Shown here piece by piece: positions 1 to 12,655 of a stretch of 64,000 nucleotides of DNA. The notes below the pieces were generated by a model. That model had not been told where the DNA came from and made no database searches. It worked only from the letters and a program-made list of their open reading frames with translations. The position numbers and the translations under genes were made by a program. The first letter of the stretch is position 1. The number at the start of each line of letters is the position of its first letter. Source of the DNA: Haemaphysalis longicornis (Eukaryota > Arthropoda > Arachnida > Ixodida > Ixodidae); NCBI GenBank assembly GCA_013339765.2, contig CM023449.1:118610957-118674956 (forward strand). Direction: 5' to 3'.

Positions 1-74
1 GCCCAGGTATTTATATGAAGAGACGTGCTGGAGGTGGGGAGAAGGTGGGGGGGCGGGGCGTTGCTACTATCAGT

Positions 75-545
75 AAAAACGGGAGAAATAGATCGCCGGA
101 ATATTGGCCTGAACTTAGATTTGTTAGAGTAGGCAGTCATAAGCCTGTATTGCACCAGGTTTACACAGTCTCAGGGTCTGCCTGTAGGAGTTGATTATCT
201 GATTCGTTGGTTATGTCGTGGTAAAGGACACAATCATCGGCAAACCGCCTTATTGAAGAGTTAATACTGCCGTGAAAATTATTATATATATAAATAAATG
301 TAAAGGGCCTAATACAAAACCTTGCGGTACGCCAGATGTTAATTTAGAGAGACATGAGTTGTAGGGATTGGTTACAAACTAAGTGCAGTTAGTCAGAAAG
401 CAGTATCCATTTAGGTATTTTTGGGTCAATGTTTAAGGCTATAATTTTCAGGAGGAGAAATTGGTGAGGTACTGCGTCGAAAGCTTTTTGAAAGTCCAGA
501 AAAATGCAATCTACAAGTCAGCCGCCTTTTAAAGTTAATGCTGTG
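75..545 (-). pseudogene. LINE reverse transcriptase fragment
   Basis: Reading the minus strand, three conserved reverse transcriptase blocks appear in the right order but in shifted frames: block A as FLDFQKAFDAVPHQF (near 500-450), block B as SGVPQGFVLGPL (near 330-300) and the catalytic block C as FADDCVLY (near 245-220). This is the palm domain of a non-LTR retrotransposon polymerase, which copies its RNA into a nicked chromosomal target. At least three stop codons and two frame changes make it dead. No endonuclease part is visible upstream, so it is a 5'-truncated or eroded copy. The clade (Jockey, CR1 or I) cannot be fixed from this short piece. Confidence 0.75.
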
Positions 546-1369
546 TCATTTGTAAAATATCAAAGTTGGGTTTCGCATGCGTAACGCTTCCGAAATCCAT
601 GGTGACTGTGAACAAAAAAAGCGTTGCATTCTAGGAATCAGACAAGATGAGTCTAGGAATGAGATAAACAGGGTGAAGAGAGAATGGGATGAAAGAGAAG
701 TTAGGGGGAACTGGCAAAAAACAGACACTGATGAATGTAGAATACTGGAGAACAGTTAAAACAGAAATAGAAGGGTTCGAACGGGCGTTTCGAGGCCGAA
801 AAAGGCAGAAATACCACCTCGTGGTGTTGTCCACTTAGTGTTGTTACGCAGAAGTGAGTTACTTAGTTGTTTGTTTACTTCCTTAAATCTTTATGAGTGG
901 CTCTGAACGCTGCTTTAAATGAGAGCACTGCTTATGCGTGTCGCATTGTGCCTTTTAATAGTTCATAATAAATTTATGGATCAATATTAGGTTATTTTTC
1001 AATTTCTTCCTAACGTTCTTAGCCATCATTTTTTAATTTCATTTTAAAATTATTTGATTGGGTGATGATGATTAGCCCCAATATCTTTAGAAAATTGAAG
1101 AAAATGCTGGAAAGACCTCCTGGCTTTCACACCTACTTTGCTGTAAATGCATGTGAAGGCCGGCAACAATTGTCATCCCAACCATTACACTTATTGAACT
1201 GTAATTAGGATAGAACAAACTGCACCAATTACGCAAAATATTAATATTTGAATAAATAATAAAGTAAATCTTAGGGTGCAATAATGCAATAATGTTTTGC
1301 ATATGTGGTTTCTTTCATCTTGGAAACAGAACATTATTTAAAACGAACGACAAAACTGCACTGTTTGTG
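546..1369. other. Unassigned sequence
   Basis: AT-rich, no frame longer than about 70 codons, and no protein family recognised on either strand. Confidence 0.5.
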
Positions 1370-2380
1370 CTGCCCTCTCGTTAAGACCGATGTTGCTTTG
1401 TATTGCGTCATGTAGACTCGGCTACCCTATCCATTTGTTCCGAGCTCGTGACGTAGAGAATGAGCCGAAAGGTCCATTTCAAACAGTTTGACCGGCTTGG
1501 ATGGTATGCGATGGGGTGCAGGTGTCTGCTGCGTTTCTTCGGAGGCGCGTTTTGTGGGTTGCAGTCATGGCCGCTCCAGAAGCAGTGGGTTACACTGGAT
1601 GTAAAGCGGGGCCTGTAGCATTTCACCTCAAGTGTCGCCTGCAGTGGCAACTATTCCGGAACACGGGTAACCGTGCAGGACTGCGGAAACTGCAAGATAA
1701 TTTTTTCTCAAGGCGGGATGGAAGTTTTCGTTAACAAGACGGAGGGTTACGCAGAATGCAGTGGAGTTGCGCTTAAAAGCCACCGGGCACCGATCTTCCT
1801 TGGATAGATGACGGCTGGGTTGAGTGATTCCTTTTTTGCAGCCGTTCTGTTTGTCTATGGGAAACGCACCCAAGCTTACATCACCTGGGCCTGTGTCCAT
1901 TTCTTTCGCGACATACACGTGGCAATGTGAATACGCAGCCGGGCGCTGCAGGCGATTTTGAACTTGGAGATTGCGTTCTGCTGTGCTTCCTCCAGCAAGA
2001 ACTGAACGCTGTTTTTCGTAGTGCGCGTGAGGGATTTTACATTTTGCGCCACGTTATCGTCTAAGCACTGGTAGTACGCGCACAGTCCTAAATATATTCG
2101 CCCGGATTTTCTATACTTCGTCCTCCGAAAATTGGAATGGGCTGAAGTTTCTGCGGGATCAGAGAGGGACTCCTTCGGTGATACCCACCTAGCAAGGTAA
2201 CTTTAGTTCTTAGTTCGGGCAGCGGGCACTTTTGAGGCATCAGAGTTTTGCCTTGATGTTTGTCCTTTCCCTCGAGTGCGGCTCGAACTTTTTGAGGTGC
2301 TCGTTAAAGGTGCGCGGGTATTCAACGTCATTGATGTAGGCTAGGCACTTACGCCACTTTGGGCCTGCTAGCACAGCGTT
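1370..2380 (-). pseudogene. Ty3/gypsy pol remnant
   Basis: Minus-strand translation, with several frame changes, follows the order of a Ty3/gypsy pol gene. It starts with KWRKCLAYINDV and RTFNEHLKKFEPHS (reverse transcriptase end, near 2370-2270), continues with a GLCAYYQ-like block (near 2080) and an RNase H-like stretch LSKEDRCPVAFKRN (near 1790), and ends with an integrase entry resembling PAPHRIPSKPVKLFEMDL (near 1520-1460). The reverse transcriptase and RNase H would make cDNA and the integrase would insert it. Stops and indels are frequent, no LTRs were found, and the 3' half of the integrase is absent. Called from motif order by eye. Confidence 0.6.
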
Positions 2381-2390
2381 TATGACCGTT

Positions 2391-2487
2391 TAAAATTTTG
2401 CTTATTGGTTTTAATCAGATGAGGCACGTCAGAGATAAAAAACAGTTTCTTCCTTGTGTCAACGATAGGCTTTTCAGTTGTCACGCC
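2391..2487 (-). pseudogene. P-element-like transposase scrap
   Basis: About 32 minus-strand codons read as KKLFFISDVPHLIKTNKQN. This resembles the phenylalanine-rich D-x-x-H-L-x-K block I associate with P-element/THAP9-type transposases. It sits directly upstream, in the same orientation, of the gypsy remnant, so one element may have landed in the other. A stop lies just before the fragment. Too short for a firm call; a chance match is possible. Confidence 0.4.
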
Positions 2488-3710
2488 TTATTGAGTGCCG
2501 GGACTTGCGGTAGATTTTGGGTGCTAATGGCAAGGTTCAATATATGAAATACAGTTTCAGTACCCATCAGGAGCATCAATAAGGCAGCAAAAAGCATCGC
2601 AGGCCGTCATTAATACAGCTGAATAACTCTGGGAGAACAGTTGGCACGGCCACTTTGTGAGTCGTGGGATGGCACGAGTCACGAAGTCATGTGCCATGAA
2701 GTGCTTCCACCATGTTTGGTATGACGAATGCAGATGGCTGGTTGGCTCTGTCTTGAGTGCACCTGTAGACCTGTACAGGTGATAGATGACATGGTACACA
2801 AACTGCTTGCAATGACAGATGACGTGCGAACAATCTGTATATTTCACTGCAACTAGTACTCAATTATTGCCTCCAGTGCATGTTGCCCATTTAAAACATA
2901 AGTTCTCTTATTTTATTCAGCAATCATGCGGTCAAGCTATTAGAAACACTAAAATAATGGGTCTTTGTAATTTCACAACACTGGTTAGGCACATTTTTAA
3001 TGCAATTCAGCTATTGCTTGGCTTACCAAAAATGATAATTCTGCTCACATATCCTGAATCCTTTTGTCTTTTTTGTAAAATCAGGACGAAGAGCGAGAGC
3101 GAACTGAACCTAATACAAAGCTTAAACAAACCTGTTGCGACCACGTGCCCGCGAAAGAAACGCATCCCGAGAACGGGCACCTGGCCAAGGTAAATTTGGG
3201 CGCTGTGTGGGCACCATGGAAAGCACCAGTGAGCGTCGTACTGATGACCGCAGAGGCCATGGACTGAAAAACATGACAAGAACGCACACAGCTCCGACTG
3301 AATAGGTGCAATCTGCGCAATTCGTGTTTTATGAAACTATCCAAAATATGACTACAGAAAAAAGAGGAAACGATTGAAAAAACGGCAAGTGAGGAACAGT
3401 TCTATGCAATGCCTGCGATACCGGACGATATACGATGTAGAACGAAGACCAAATTTTAAGGTTTGAATTCACTGCGCACTCACCCCGCCTCGAGCAAAGC
3501 TGTTATCTGCCGACTGAAGACACGTTTTAGATGCGACTGCATCTCATTCACTTGCCTTGTCCATTCAGCGTCGGCGTTGTTGTCGTCCGCCCCTCCCCCA
3601 TTCTCCTCGCTGCGCGAGCTGCGCTCTCCGCCGCTCACCAACGCCACGCCTAGGTGGCGTTGCGCTCACCCCCTCTCCTCTCCGATAGCGAACACTCTTT
3701 CGCAAGGGGC
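2488..3710. other. Unassigned sequence
   Basis: No supported gene. The frame at 2819-3193 (+, 124 codons) has no recognisable domain. Near 3560-3700 the sequence is C-rich and includes an imperfect inverted repeat around the AvrII-like centre CCTAGG (CAACGCCACGCCTAGGTGGC). Confidence 0.4.
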
Positions 3711-3770
3711 ATTGGATTGGATTCGATTGGGTTGGCTTGGCTTGGCTTGGCTTGGATTGGATTGGATTAA
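3711..3770. repeat. TTGGA/TTGGC pentamer tract
   Basis: A run of five-base units alternating TTGGA and TTGGC, with a few variants. It opens long stop-free frames on both strands, which explains the spurious frames here. Confidence 0.9.
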
Positions 3771-3953
3771 ACGGAATTGTGTTGGATTGTGTTGCGTCAC
3801 AGCCGCGCCACGTTGCGTCATAGCCGCGGTCGTTCCAGCACCGGAGTTCCGATTTCCATCGATGCGTTGAATGGACCCTAACAATGCTGCTATCGCCCGC
3901 GCAACCGTAACAAGCACCGATCACTGTGATAGCAGTAATGCTCGCACCACTGA

Positions 3954-4111
3954 GACAAGGCTGCGAAACGGCGTGAACGTGATGCTGAACGCAAACGATT
4001 GAAGCGAGCAGCCGATTCCGAACTTCGTAAACGTGATACCGAACGCAAACAGTTGAAGCCAGCAGCCGATGCTCGCTGTGGCGTCGCATCTCCTCGCGGG
4101 AAGGTGGGGTA
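3954..4111 (+). pseudogene. Fragment with charged 20-residue repeats
   Basis: A short open stretch, with a stop at both ends, translates to two near-repeats of about 20 residues: RERDAERKRLKRAADSELRK followed by RDTERKQLKPAADA. Such Arg/Lys/Glu/Ala-rich helical repeats occur in tandem in uncharacterised arthropod proteins, often in mobile-element contexts. Only two units remain and no start is convincing. The DNA copies of the repeat are equally visible, so it may simply be a diverged tandem duplication. Confidence 0.35.
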
Positions 4112-6156
4112 ATTTTTTACCGCACCTGACGCGCCGAAGGGAAGCGACGCGCGCGCATTATCGGCGTCGGCGAGTGGGTTCAATTTGTACGCAGGCAGCA
4201 TGGTATGCACACATGTGTAAAATTTACGATGAGTGTACGGCTGCTGGTTATACCCAGATAAGCCAAATTAATACAGATACGGCTACTTCGCCGTGTGCGT
4301 TAGCCCGGACGGCTTTGCAGTGCATCACGGCCATAATACATAATAGCAGTAACAGTTGGCCAAGCTAGCAATGGCTAGCTTGTATAATACAACGCAGCCT
4401 GTGGCTCACGTAATTCAGTGCAGCGACACCGCACAACGCCTGCTTCGCCTACGGACCGCCGGCCGGCCGGGCACTTTCGCAACTCACCGCCGTCGTTTGC
4501 GGCACGTAAACGCTACGTACGACGACGGGCGCGTACCGCTGGCATCCCTCAGCGCTAGATAAAACGGCACAACCAGCCTAAAATATCGTTACGTCCGGCT
4601 AAAAAATGGTGTCTTACGCCTTTCCGGGGCGTTTCCGGAGCGCTTATCCTAACGACGCAGAACTAGCTGTGCCTGATTTCCCTGAGGCTACGCAGTGCTC
4701 GCAGCGTTTGCAGTACAAGGAAACACAAATATGATACGCCACACCAGCACTTTAAAAAAAAAGTAACCTTTCGTTCAGGATTTAAAACCGATGTCGCCAA
4801 GAAAGCACTAGGCGTTTCCTTCTCCACAACAGCGGTTAGCACGAGGCTGCACAAACGCACCTGCAAACGCTGCCGAAAGAGCCAAATGGCGGGCTTCCGC
4901 ATGCGGCGTGGCCAGGCTTGGCACAAAAAGCTACGAAAATTTACATTCACAGACATTCAACTTGTTACGTAAATAAAAATGTGGATTCTTATGTGTAACA
5001 AAATTTTAAAAGTAAAATACTTGGTGTGAGGCTAATTTGAAATATGTAGTTTTTTACCACTTGCGCCAAGTGCCGGATGGCGCAGGAGTCAGGCCATTCG
5101 GCCGCGAGAAGCCCGTGTGTCCTCTCTTCTAATTTTTTTGATTTCTCTATGCTTATTGTGTCACTAAAAGCGACCCTGTATCTCTTGAAGCCAAGAATCA
5201 TGGCTGTCGGGAGGGGGGGTCATAGGGGAGAAACATGCCTGTCAATGTCAAAGTAAATGTCAATAGGCGGAATGCCGAACTGATGACTGCGTAGAGATGG
5301 GTGTTTGGTGCCGTTGATGATCAAAGGAATGTGGGCTGCGAAAACAAAATCGTTGCTGCCAAGAGTCTTATGTGTGTTCGTTGATATCTTAAGGATGCAT
5401 AGCGGTCAAGCCTAGAGTGGTTTTCTCAGAACGAAAATGGTCGGTACCTGTGAGGGTCACCAAATCTTGAAGAAAGAGCCCGCTTTCTGCTGTAACATTA
5501 ACGCTGGAGCTTGACCTCGGATCTCAATTCAAAAAAGAGCCACAAGGCGATGGCAAATAAAGACGCCGAAGATGACAGTGGTGCCGTAAAATGAGTTCTG
5601 GTGAAGTAGGAACATACGGGTGGTACATGCTTGCTCACGTGGTCGTAGGCACTATTGATATACGTAAGTACGAGAAGTGTTGTTAATAATGATACTATGC
5701 CGTGGGCCGGGAATTCTCGAGACTAAATAATGGATCAGGTAAGCGTAGTGGATAGCGGGGATGCAGCACCTGTAATAAGGCGAATGGACTAAGTAGCGCG
5801 CACTTCTGTGCATAAAAAGCATACTCACAAATTGGTTGCACGCAGGCGTCTGATACAAGGATTGGACCGGTGGTTACCGAGATTTATTGATGTTTCAAGA
5901 ATACAGAGTTTAGTTGGGTCAGTTGGAAATTTTCAATGCCACACTGCCGCAACTGATAATGGAGGTAGAGAGTGATCGTTGAACGCTTGCATATCAATTG
6001 ATATTGTAAGAGCAAAAGCCAGATTGATCAGTGCTGTTAACGGTGGGGCTGAGCATATGAGCTGGGCGTTTACCCGTGTTCAAAAGTGTGCGGCCCAAGC
6101 ACGCAGTGCTAGGAGGGAGAGGGGGGAGCGCGGAGCCACGATGGAGCTTGGCGTTT
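4112..6156. other. Unassigned sequence
   Basis: No supported gene. The part near 4400-4560 is GC-rich. Frames of up to about 97 codons (for example 4956-4663, minus) show no family signature. Confidence 0.4.
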
Positions 6157-6186
6157 GCGGGACCTGGGTTAACACCCAGGTCCCGC
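6157..6186. repeat. Perfect 13-bp inverted repeat
   Basis: GCGGGACCTGGGT (6157-6169) and its exact complement (6174-6186) flank a 4-base loop TAAC. It would fold into a very stable GC-rich hairpin. No T run follows and no gene ends here, so a transcription role is not indicated; it could be the tip of a foldback element. Confidence 0.8.
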
Positions 6187-6418
6187 GTCTTTAACTTGTC
6201 GTAGTTGTCCTTTCAAGCCGAACGAGATGAGTTAGCTCGACAAGTAAAAAAAAATGGCCGAGCCACTGTACCGGTACCTTTTGTAGGGGCAGTAACGTCG
6301 CAGCGGCAATATACTCGAGGGGCGCGATTGCTTCATTGTTGACGAGTGATTCAAGGATTGTTGGCGACGATGAGTAATCGCTGTTGGGAAGCATGACGCA
6401 TAGATTGGCTCAGATAGG

Positions 6419-6742
6419 GTGACTGATGCGACAGTTGGGTCGGCTATTGGGCTTGCCGGGCTTGGCGGTTGGGAGGTGGCCGTAGAAATGGACGTATACG
6501 CTTTGACGAGAAGCATTTACTTCCTAAATAGAGAACAAAGGAACGAGATGGATTGCTTGAAGAACAAGATTTTTTGTAGGTTGGCCTCTCTGCTTGATTC
6601 TGGGGGCATGGACGTGCTTTTGGGCATGTTGAGAGCGGTAAGCGTCGCCTTGCTGGAGAGGCAGGCAGTTCTCGAAAGTGCTGGCGCGAGGTCTATCACA
6701 TATGCGGAAATTCTGAAAGCAACCACTAAGGTAGGGTTATGA
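6419..6742 (+). pseudogene. Possible LINE ORF1 N-terminal fragment
   Basis: A 107-codon frame. Its second half, from about residue 40, is helical and reads NREQRNEMDCLKNKIFCRLA, then LLDSGGMDVLLGMLRAVSVA, then a short ARSITYAEIL block before the stop. A coiled region followed by a TYAE-like block resembles the start of ORF1 in I/Jockey-type LINEs, which encodes an RNA-binding chaperone. There is no zinc knuckle downstream, the N-terminal glycine-rich part is unlike it, and the assignment is from memory of the family style only. Could be a chance frame. Confidence 0.3.
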
Positions 6743-8545
6743 TATATAACGGGCGTATAGGACTCAGGCGGGCAGCATCTGACTACAGTCGAAGTCCTCC
6801 TGTTGCGTGTCGGTAAAGGAAAATATAGCTCATATTTGTACTGACCGCTGCTGACAACGATGTAGCCGGCTGATAAGTACTTTAAAACGTACATAGATAC
6901 TCCTTGGTAGTACCCACCATACCAGGGGCCAGTGTGCAAGCAGTTGTGGGGTGCACATAATTTCGCCAAAATGATGCTACGGCGGTGTTGCTTCCAACTT
7001 TATGAATGACACCTCGACAAGAATCAGATGGAGCGCCTGTCACGTGGAGGAAGGTAGACGATTGTGTAGCTCAGTGTAATGGAGGGGCGTTTCAGATGCT
7101 TTTGTGAGGAGCATTACCAAGGGTTTGCTGGAACATTGGGCTTTTCGTGGGGAATGGCTCCACGATTGTAGTGCCTACCAAACCGGCGGATAACACTTGC
7201 CGCTTCATCCCAGTGAAGACACTTGCTGCCTGTGATAGTGCTGAATGCTGAATGGTCGCGGGACATAAAGGGTATCATTAATACCGAGATGGAACTGCTA
7301 TTTTACAAGTGTTTTTCTGCACATGGCTACCCACCCTGTATCAGCGGACGACGCTTGCGGTATCAGCGAGAGTTTTTATGAGGTTTTTCAGAAATAGATG
7401 GAGCGCAACCGTCTGTGTTGACGGTAAATAATATTACTCCTGACTAACAAATCTTGCTGTACGAGCTGTTTTCTCCCACATTACAAGACTAGCAGTCTCC
7501 CCATGCAGTTCTGAAATTTTCTCAGTTAAAAGGGCGTAGTTTTCTAGAATTTCTCATTGTGATAAGAAAAGTACGCAACGAGTAAACGTAAAATAACGTA
7601 TATTTCTTGTTCACCCGCTTTAAACAGCGGGATTTGTCTAATGCGTGCGCCTTGGCCAAACACGTTTGTTTAAAATAGCTTCGGTGTCAGTATCCGTTTA
7701 TCCGTCTATGCTTTTCTATTACGTTCACTTGGCGCCGACCTTCTCTTCTCTGACTCCAGCCAGTTTGGCAATATACGCCTGTCAAGGCCAGTTACAAGCA
7801 AGAGAATTGGAACACAAAAGGATTCTGTACTGTGAGCCATAAAGAAATTATTTCCTCCTTCCTTTCATTAGCGCCTTAGATGCTTGTCTGTGTTAATGCA
7901 GGCAATAAAACGGTACAATTCCCAAGTCGGACGCCCCAAGCATCGCTTCTCTCTCATCACAGCATTTTGTTTGCATCTCCGATGAAGTGTGTTGCGCAGG
8001 CGGGACGGCATTCCCAGTCCCATAGGGCATGCACGCTCAAGTTTGGCCCTAATGCGTTTCTCCTTTCACCAAAGAAACCATTGGGTAGCGAAAACAAGGC
8101 CTGACAAGGCCCCCTGGGATACCGACTGACCATTGTGACAGATGCGTGCGGGGAGCAATCAACGGTGCCTACCGTTTCGACAGAAAAGTGTGGCAAGCTG
8201 TCATAGGTTGTCTGTGTCTCTCACGGGCTAGTTTGTTGCTGACGAAGCGACCCGCATACTTAGCGAAACATCTTGTCATTTTGTTTTAAACGCTGTTGAG
8301 GGAAGCCAGTGTTTTTGAAAAAAAAGTACTTGGGTAATGCTTGCTCACAGAAAACAAAAAAATTGCACCATCTGAAGGGGTACACTGAGTAGTATGCGAA
8401 GCAGCCATTGGGTCGACTGAAGCTTCGCGTGCCTTCGTTGTATCAGTAGCTTCTTGATGTAGTTTGAATGAGTTAAGTACACAAGGCGCGTTCGTAGCAC
8501 ATGCTGCCGTGTCGGTTTGTAACGCAGTGGCAAGAGCGCCACGTA
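6743..8545. other. Unassigned sequence
   Basis: No supported gene on either strand; frames are short and unrelated to recognised families. Confidence 0.4.
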
Positions 8546-8904
8546 CTATTATGAGCAATATGAAAGGGAACACAGGAACGCGTGGCCAACAGCCTCGAAA
8601 CAGACTCGGAGCGATACGCGGATGGCGCTGTGAAAATGAAAGGGAGAAGGAGGGCGCTCTTCCACTAACTGTTGGCACTCCCACCACGATAGGATTTCTA
8701 CAAAGCAGCAGCTTACGTCATTTCGCCGATAATATGGTATCGTCCGACAGCCGATAAGACGCACAGCGGGAATGGGAACAGTTGTTAGAACAGCGTCCCC
8801 CTTTCCACTTTGTTTCCAACGGCGGCCGCTGCGTATCACGCATATCTGGGTCTGAGGGTGTTTTCTATGCGTTCCCGTGTTCCCTTTCATATTGCTCATA
8901 ACAC
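8546..8904. mobile_element. MITE copy 1 (TA target site)
   Basis: A 359-bp non-coding element with long terminal inverted repeats. It begins CTATTATGAGCAATATGAAA and ends with the near-complement of that sequence; the match runs for about 40 bases. It is bounded by TA on both sides (8544-8545 and 8905-8906), the target duplication typical of Tc1/mariner-type transposases. A second copy lies at 24381-24721 with the same ends. This copy carries an extra block (roughly GCGTATCACGCATATC) inside the right end. It would need a transposase in trans. Confidence 0.85.
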
Positions 8905-8906
8905 TA

Positions 8907-10296
8907 CCTCCCGTTGCGGCCAGAGAGTCGTGGGATCAAAACCGGACGCCACCTAACTATTTGTTTTGATAGTGGACTGCACTGACGACAGCCCAAACTC
9001 TGACGAGGCTGAAGAGACGCGCATGCGAAGTAGAGTGCGGACGGCGGACAGCGACAACGACAACGAGGGAGGGGGGACACAGCCCCGAGCTTGAGATGCT
9101 TTGCATTAAAAGTCGGTACAAATAACAAAAACGTGAGAAAACTGATTTTCTATAATCGTTTAGGAGTGAAAGAATGATGCTCACACTAAAAAAAACTTAA
9201 ACTGCGATGTCAGTACCATTTTCACGAAACCACGACTCACATGACCGCCTGTCATCCTACAACATCAGTATCTTGTAAAGAATCAAGAAGAACATCACCT
9301 TGGGAACACTGAATTTAATTTACAGAAGCAAATCACAAAGAAGTGAACCAAACCGCAGGGCACTAGAGCCTCAGGCATGTGCATTTGCGCCATCTTTCTG
9401 CGGCATACGTTTTCTTGGCGGCGCAGAAGGGACGAAGCACCGTTGCTTATGAAATCGATGGATCACAGCTGCACTTCCATTCTTATTTGGTTTGCCGGAA
9501 TCATTCGGAAAAACTTCTGCCTTTCATACTCGCTCACGATAGCTTGTATTCTTAATGTTTAAGGGCCATTTATCCTATGCTTGGAAGTGACAGGTCTATT
9601 CCCCCAAGAGGCCATGATTCCCCATTGGAGTGTACGTCAGCCGAGAATCCACTCACGACGAACGTGCTTCTGCTGCCGCTCTGCCGCGTGCCTGTTCCGC
9701 ATCCCCTCGCTTTACTTTAACCTCTTTTCGTTTTCTTTCCTTTAGGCGCCCTTTTCTCTTTCTATCCTTACGGCCAGGGGCAAACCAACGTCACCGACGT
9801 CTTCAGAAACGCTTCTTCCCGGAGGGTACACGTGGGTATGGTGGAAGAGGTCGGTCAAGATACAAGCAGATAGATTTTCACAAGGCTTCATGAGCCAAAG
9901 ATGAGGTGCAGTAATATATTGGTCATCAAGTAAAGCACCCTGGACAATAAATTTAGCAGATACACTTAACAGTGATCGCTATTTCTAAAAAATTCTCATT
10001 CCTAATTGAAGTGTATATTAAATTTGAGAAAAGTGTCTCCTTCAAAACCTCGGAAGGTGTATTGGATACTGCGGAAATGGCACGCGAAAAATAAATACCA
10101 CTAGAACAGCACTGTGTTGAAGTTTCGGTGAGAACCGATAAATGTGCCCTAGAAGACAATCGTATTGAGTGAATGTTATAAGATGGCGTGATATTATATT
10201 TGTTGTGTCAATATTATGTAGGATTACCACGGTGCTGCACTGGTTTGCGGTGGTGACGGCATTGGAGATAAGGCAAACAGTTTCAGGATATATGCG
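8907..10296. other. Unassigned sequence
   Basis: No supported gene. Frames at 9630-9893 (+) and 8957-9184 (-) show no recognisable domain. Confidence 0.4.
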
Positions 10297-10455
10297 CCCG
10301 CGGCGGCTGCTTTTCTGATGGAGGCGAAAAGCGAAAACGCCGGTGTGTAAAAAATGTAGGCGCACGTAAAGATCCACAGGTGGTGGGAATTAATCCGGAG
10401 GCCTCCACTACGGCGCGCCTCATCAGCTGTGTAGTGTCGGCGCCTTAAACCCTAA
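10297..10455 (+). mobile_element. Truncated tRNA-derived SINE
   Basis: Matches the body of the SINEs at 56773-57014 and 63336-63576: GCGGCGGCTGCTTTTCTGAT, then a GAGGCGAAAAGC block, GATCCACAGGTGGT, and CTCCACTACGGCGCGCCTCA. The tRNA-like head carrying the polymerase III promoter boxes is missing, so this copy is 5'-truncated and could not be transcribed by itself. The AATCAATCAA-type tail has decayed to an A-rich remnant. Confidence 0.8.
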
Positions 10456-12655
10456 AACCACTCAATGAAGGAATATGTGACATTTCGCGAGGGTAACTAC
10501 GGATGAAAGGTGTAGGAAACCAGTCCCTCGAGTGGCTGCGAGGTGATAGCTCCTATTTTACACAGTGATTAAGATACTCATATTGTTTGCCGGATAACAA
10601 GTAAGCAATTCTGGACCATTTGTGATCTTTTCCTTGCTATTCGCGACGATGCGAGCACGTTGAACGTATTGCACTGTTTTTATATTATTCAGACATTTTA
10701 TAGGCTTCAACGGCGACAGTGGGGGGGGGGGGGGGGAATGGTTATTCGACCTAATGTTTCCGCACACAGAACTTGTGCCTAAATTCTTAGGCAACAAATT
10801 AAACCTCCGCTGACAAGCTCAAAGGCAACCTTTTATTACTGTTCCATTAATGCGTTAAAACACATCCACAATGCTTTGTTCTATGTTAAAAAAAGCGAAA
10901 CAAACTATCTATACCCTGACATAAGGCACGCCGGTGACGTAATAAGAAATACTATTAAGCCCTTCTTTAAATAATCGGACAGTTCTTTGCAAGACAAAAA
11001 CAGTAACGAGGTTTATATTTTTAATCCATGACGACGGTAGTTTTCATGAACCCAAATTATACAGCCAAATCTTTAGGCTAGTATTAGTCTACCAATGTGC
11101 CATCTCCGCTTCGTATTTTTGAAACGTGGGATAAGATAATTTTATGCGAAAGTACTCCGCGAGTGATGCAAGCAATTGGGCCAGTTTAATTGAAAAGGCC
11201 ACAGGCAATTTTTTGAATATTTTTAGTGTATTTTCTAGTATTCCAAAACATGATCTTTAGTAATGGAGGTTTCCCCAAAGAATACACAGCGCAAAAATAT
11301 CAGCGGTGTTGAAGAATTTTAATAGGATAGAAATAGCTTTTCAGGGTGTTTAAGAACGTTTTTCACTCACTTTTGTGTAGTCATGTTTTTGTCACTGTTA
11401 ACTGAATAATGTTTGAGGAGGATAAAATAGAAAAAAGGCCGAAACATTGGTCTCACCGAAGAATTTAGCTCTATTAGGTTTCACATTTGTTTCAGAGAAT
11501 ACAATGGTGGCTGTTCGTATTCGCAATTTTTTCCAAAACACATTTATAGTCGGAAACCTCGGTCTGGTCACGTGGTTTCCAAGCGAAAGCCTGGCGTCAC
11601 CTTTTGCCTACTTTTTCACTAGTACATCGTATCTGCCTCTCTTTCTTCGCTTTAGTTTCGTTGTATTCTGCCTGAATGGCTTCTGCCAGCTACTTTTGTT
11701 CTACATACGCGGCAGCATGTTCAGGCGACAGGTGACACGCACATTTCTATGATTTTTACATTTCAATGTCATTATTTTGTGCATTTTATCTATTGGGAGC
11801 GTTAGGACCAGGAAGCATCCGATTTCTGTCGTATTTCAAAGTGGGGACGTTCCACAAACAGCGGAACAACGTCAACGGCAACAAGTTTTGTTCAACCGCT
11901 GGCAAACAGCTGTGATAGCACGGTGGAAGCCAACCGGACTGCAAGCACATGGTACTGCAGAGACGAGGGTACAAATTTTGTAGGATTTCTCACGTGTTCT
12001 TTTATTTAAATAATTTTATAGCAGCGGGTATTTTCTTTATCCGACAACGACGAGGATTGTTTGCAGAATTGAACTTCAGACTTTTGCCTCGAAAATGGAA
12101 ACGAAAAGAAATCAAATTAGTCTGCGATATCGAAACGTATATCAAATCATCATGCGGGGACCCGACTTCACTAATGGCCTAAAGAATGAGCGCTCCTTTA
12201 TCCTGTTTCCACCGCGTAGTTGGCGTAACTGGTGACTCAAAGCCACCCCCATTATACGATTTGTATATTCATGTCTCCACATAAATTTGCAATATATTTG
12301 GAATACTACTCTGACTGCGTCCTAATACAACGACCTTTTATTAGGAGCCGCTTGTGGTATCGTCTCGTGGCGTGTTATCTCAATAAGAGAAGCTGTCAAT
12401 CTGAATGCAGCTTGTCGTGGCTGCCTGATTGACCCGCACCGTAAGAGAAGAAGTGCTCCAACGTCTAGTGTATTACCAGTTTGTGTGTCGGCTAAGCGCG
12501 GGCAAGTGTGCAAGTATTTTAACGCCGAAGCACAGGTGGCGTACATCGCCATCGGAAGCCAGAATCTTCGCACATCAGTGCCACATAGGCAAACGAAAGT
12601 GCCACCGGGAATTTGTATATCCGGTTCACACGGTCAGTTCATTTTCTCTTTGTTT
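10456..12655. other. Unassigned sequence with a 16-G run
   Basis: AT-rich and without a supported gene. The only clear features are a run of 16 consecutive G (10721-10736) and some poorly informative frames such as 11447-11752 (+), which is hydrophobic but lacks a family signature. Confidence 0.45.

Noticed and set aside
3565..4089. 174-codon minus-strand frame
   Set aside because: It is kept open by the TTGGA/TTGGC pentamer tract and by GC-rich sequence; it overlaps a better explained repeat and shows no domain.
6517..6969. 150-codon minus-strand frame
   Set aside because: It overlaps the plus-strand frame at 6419-6742, which has a more protein-like helical composition; no family signature.
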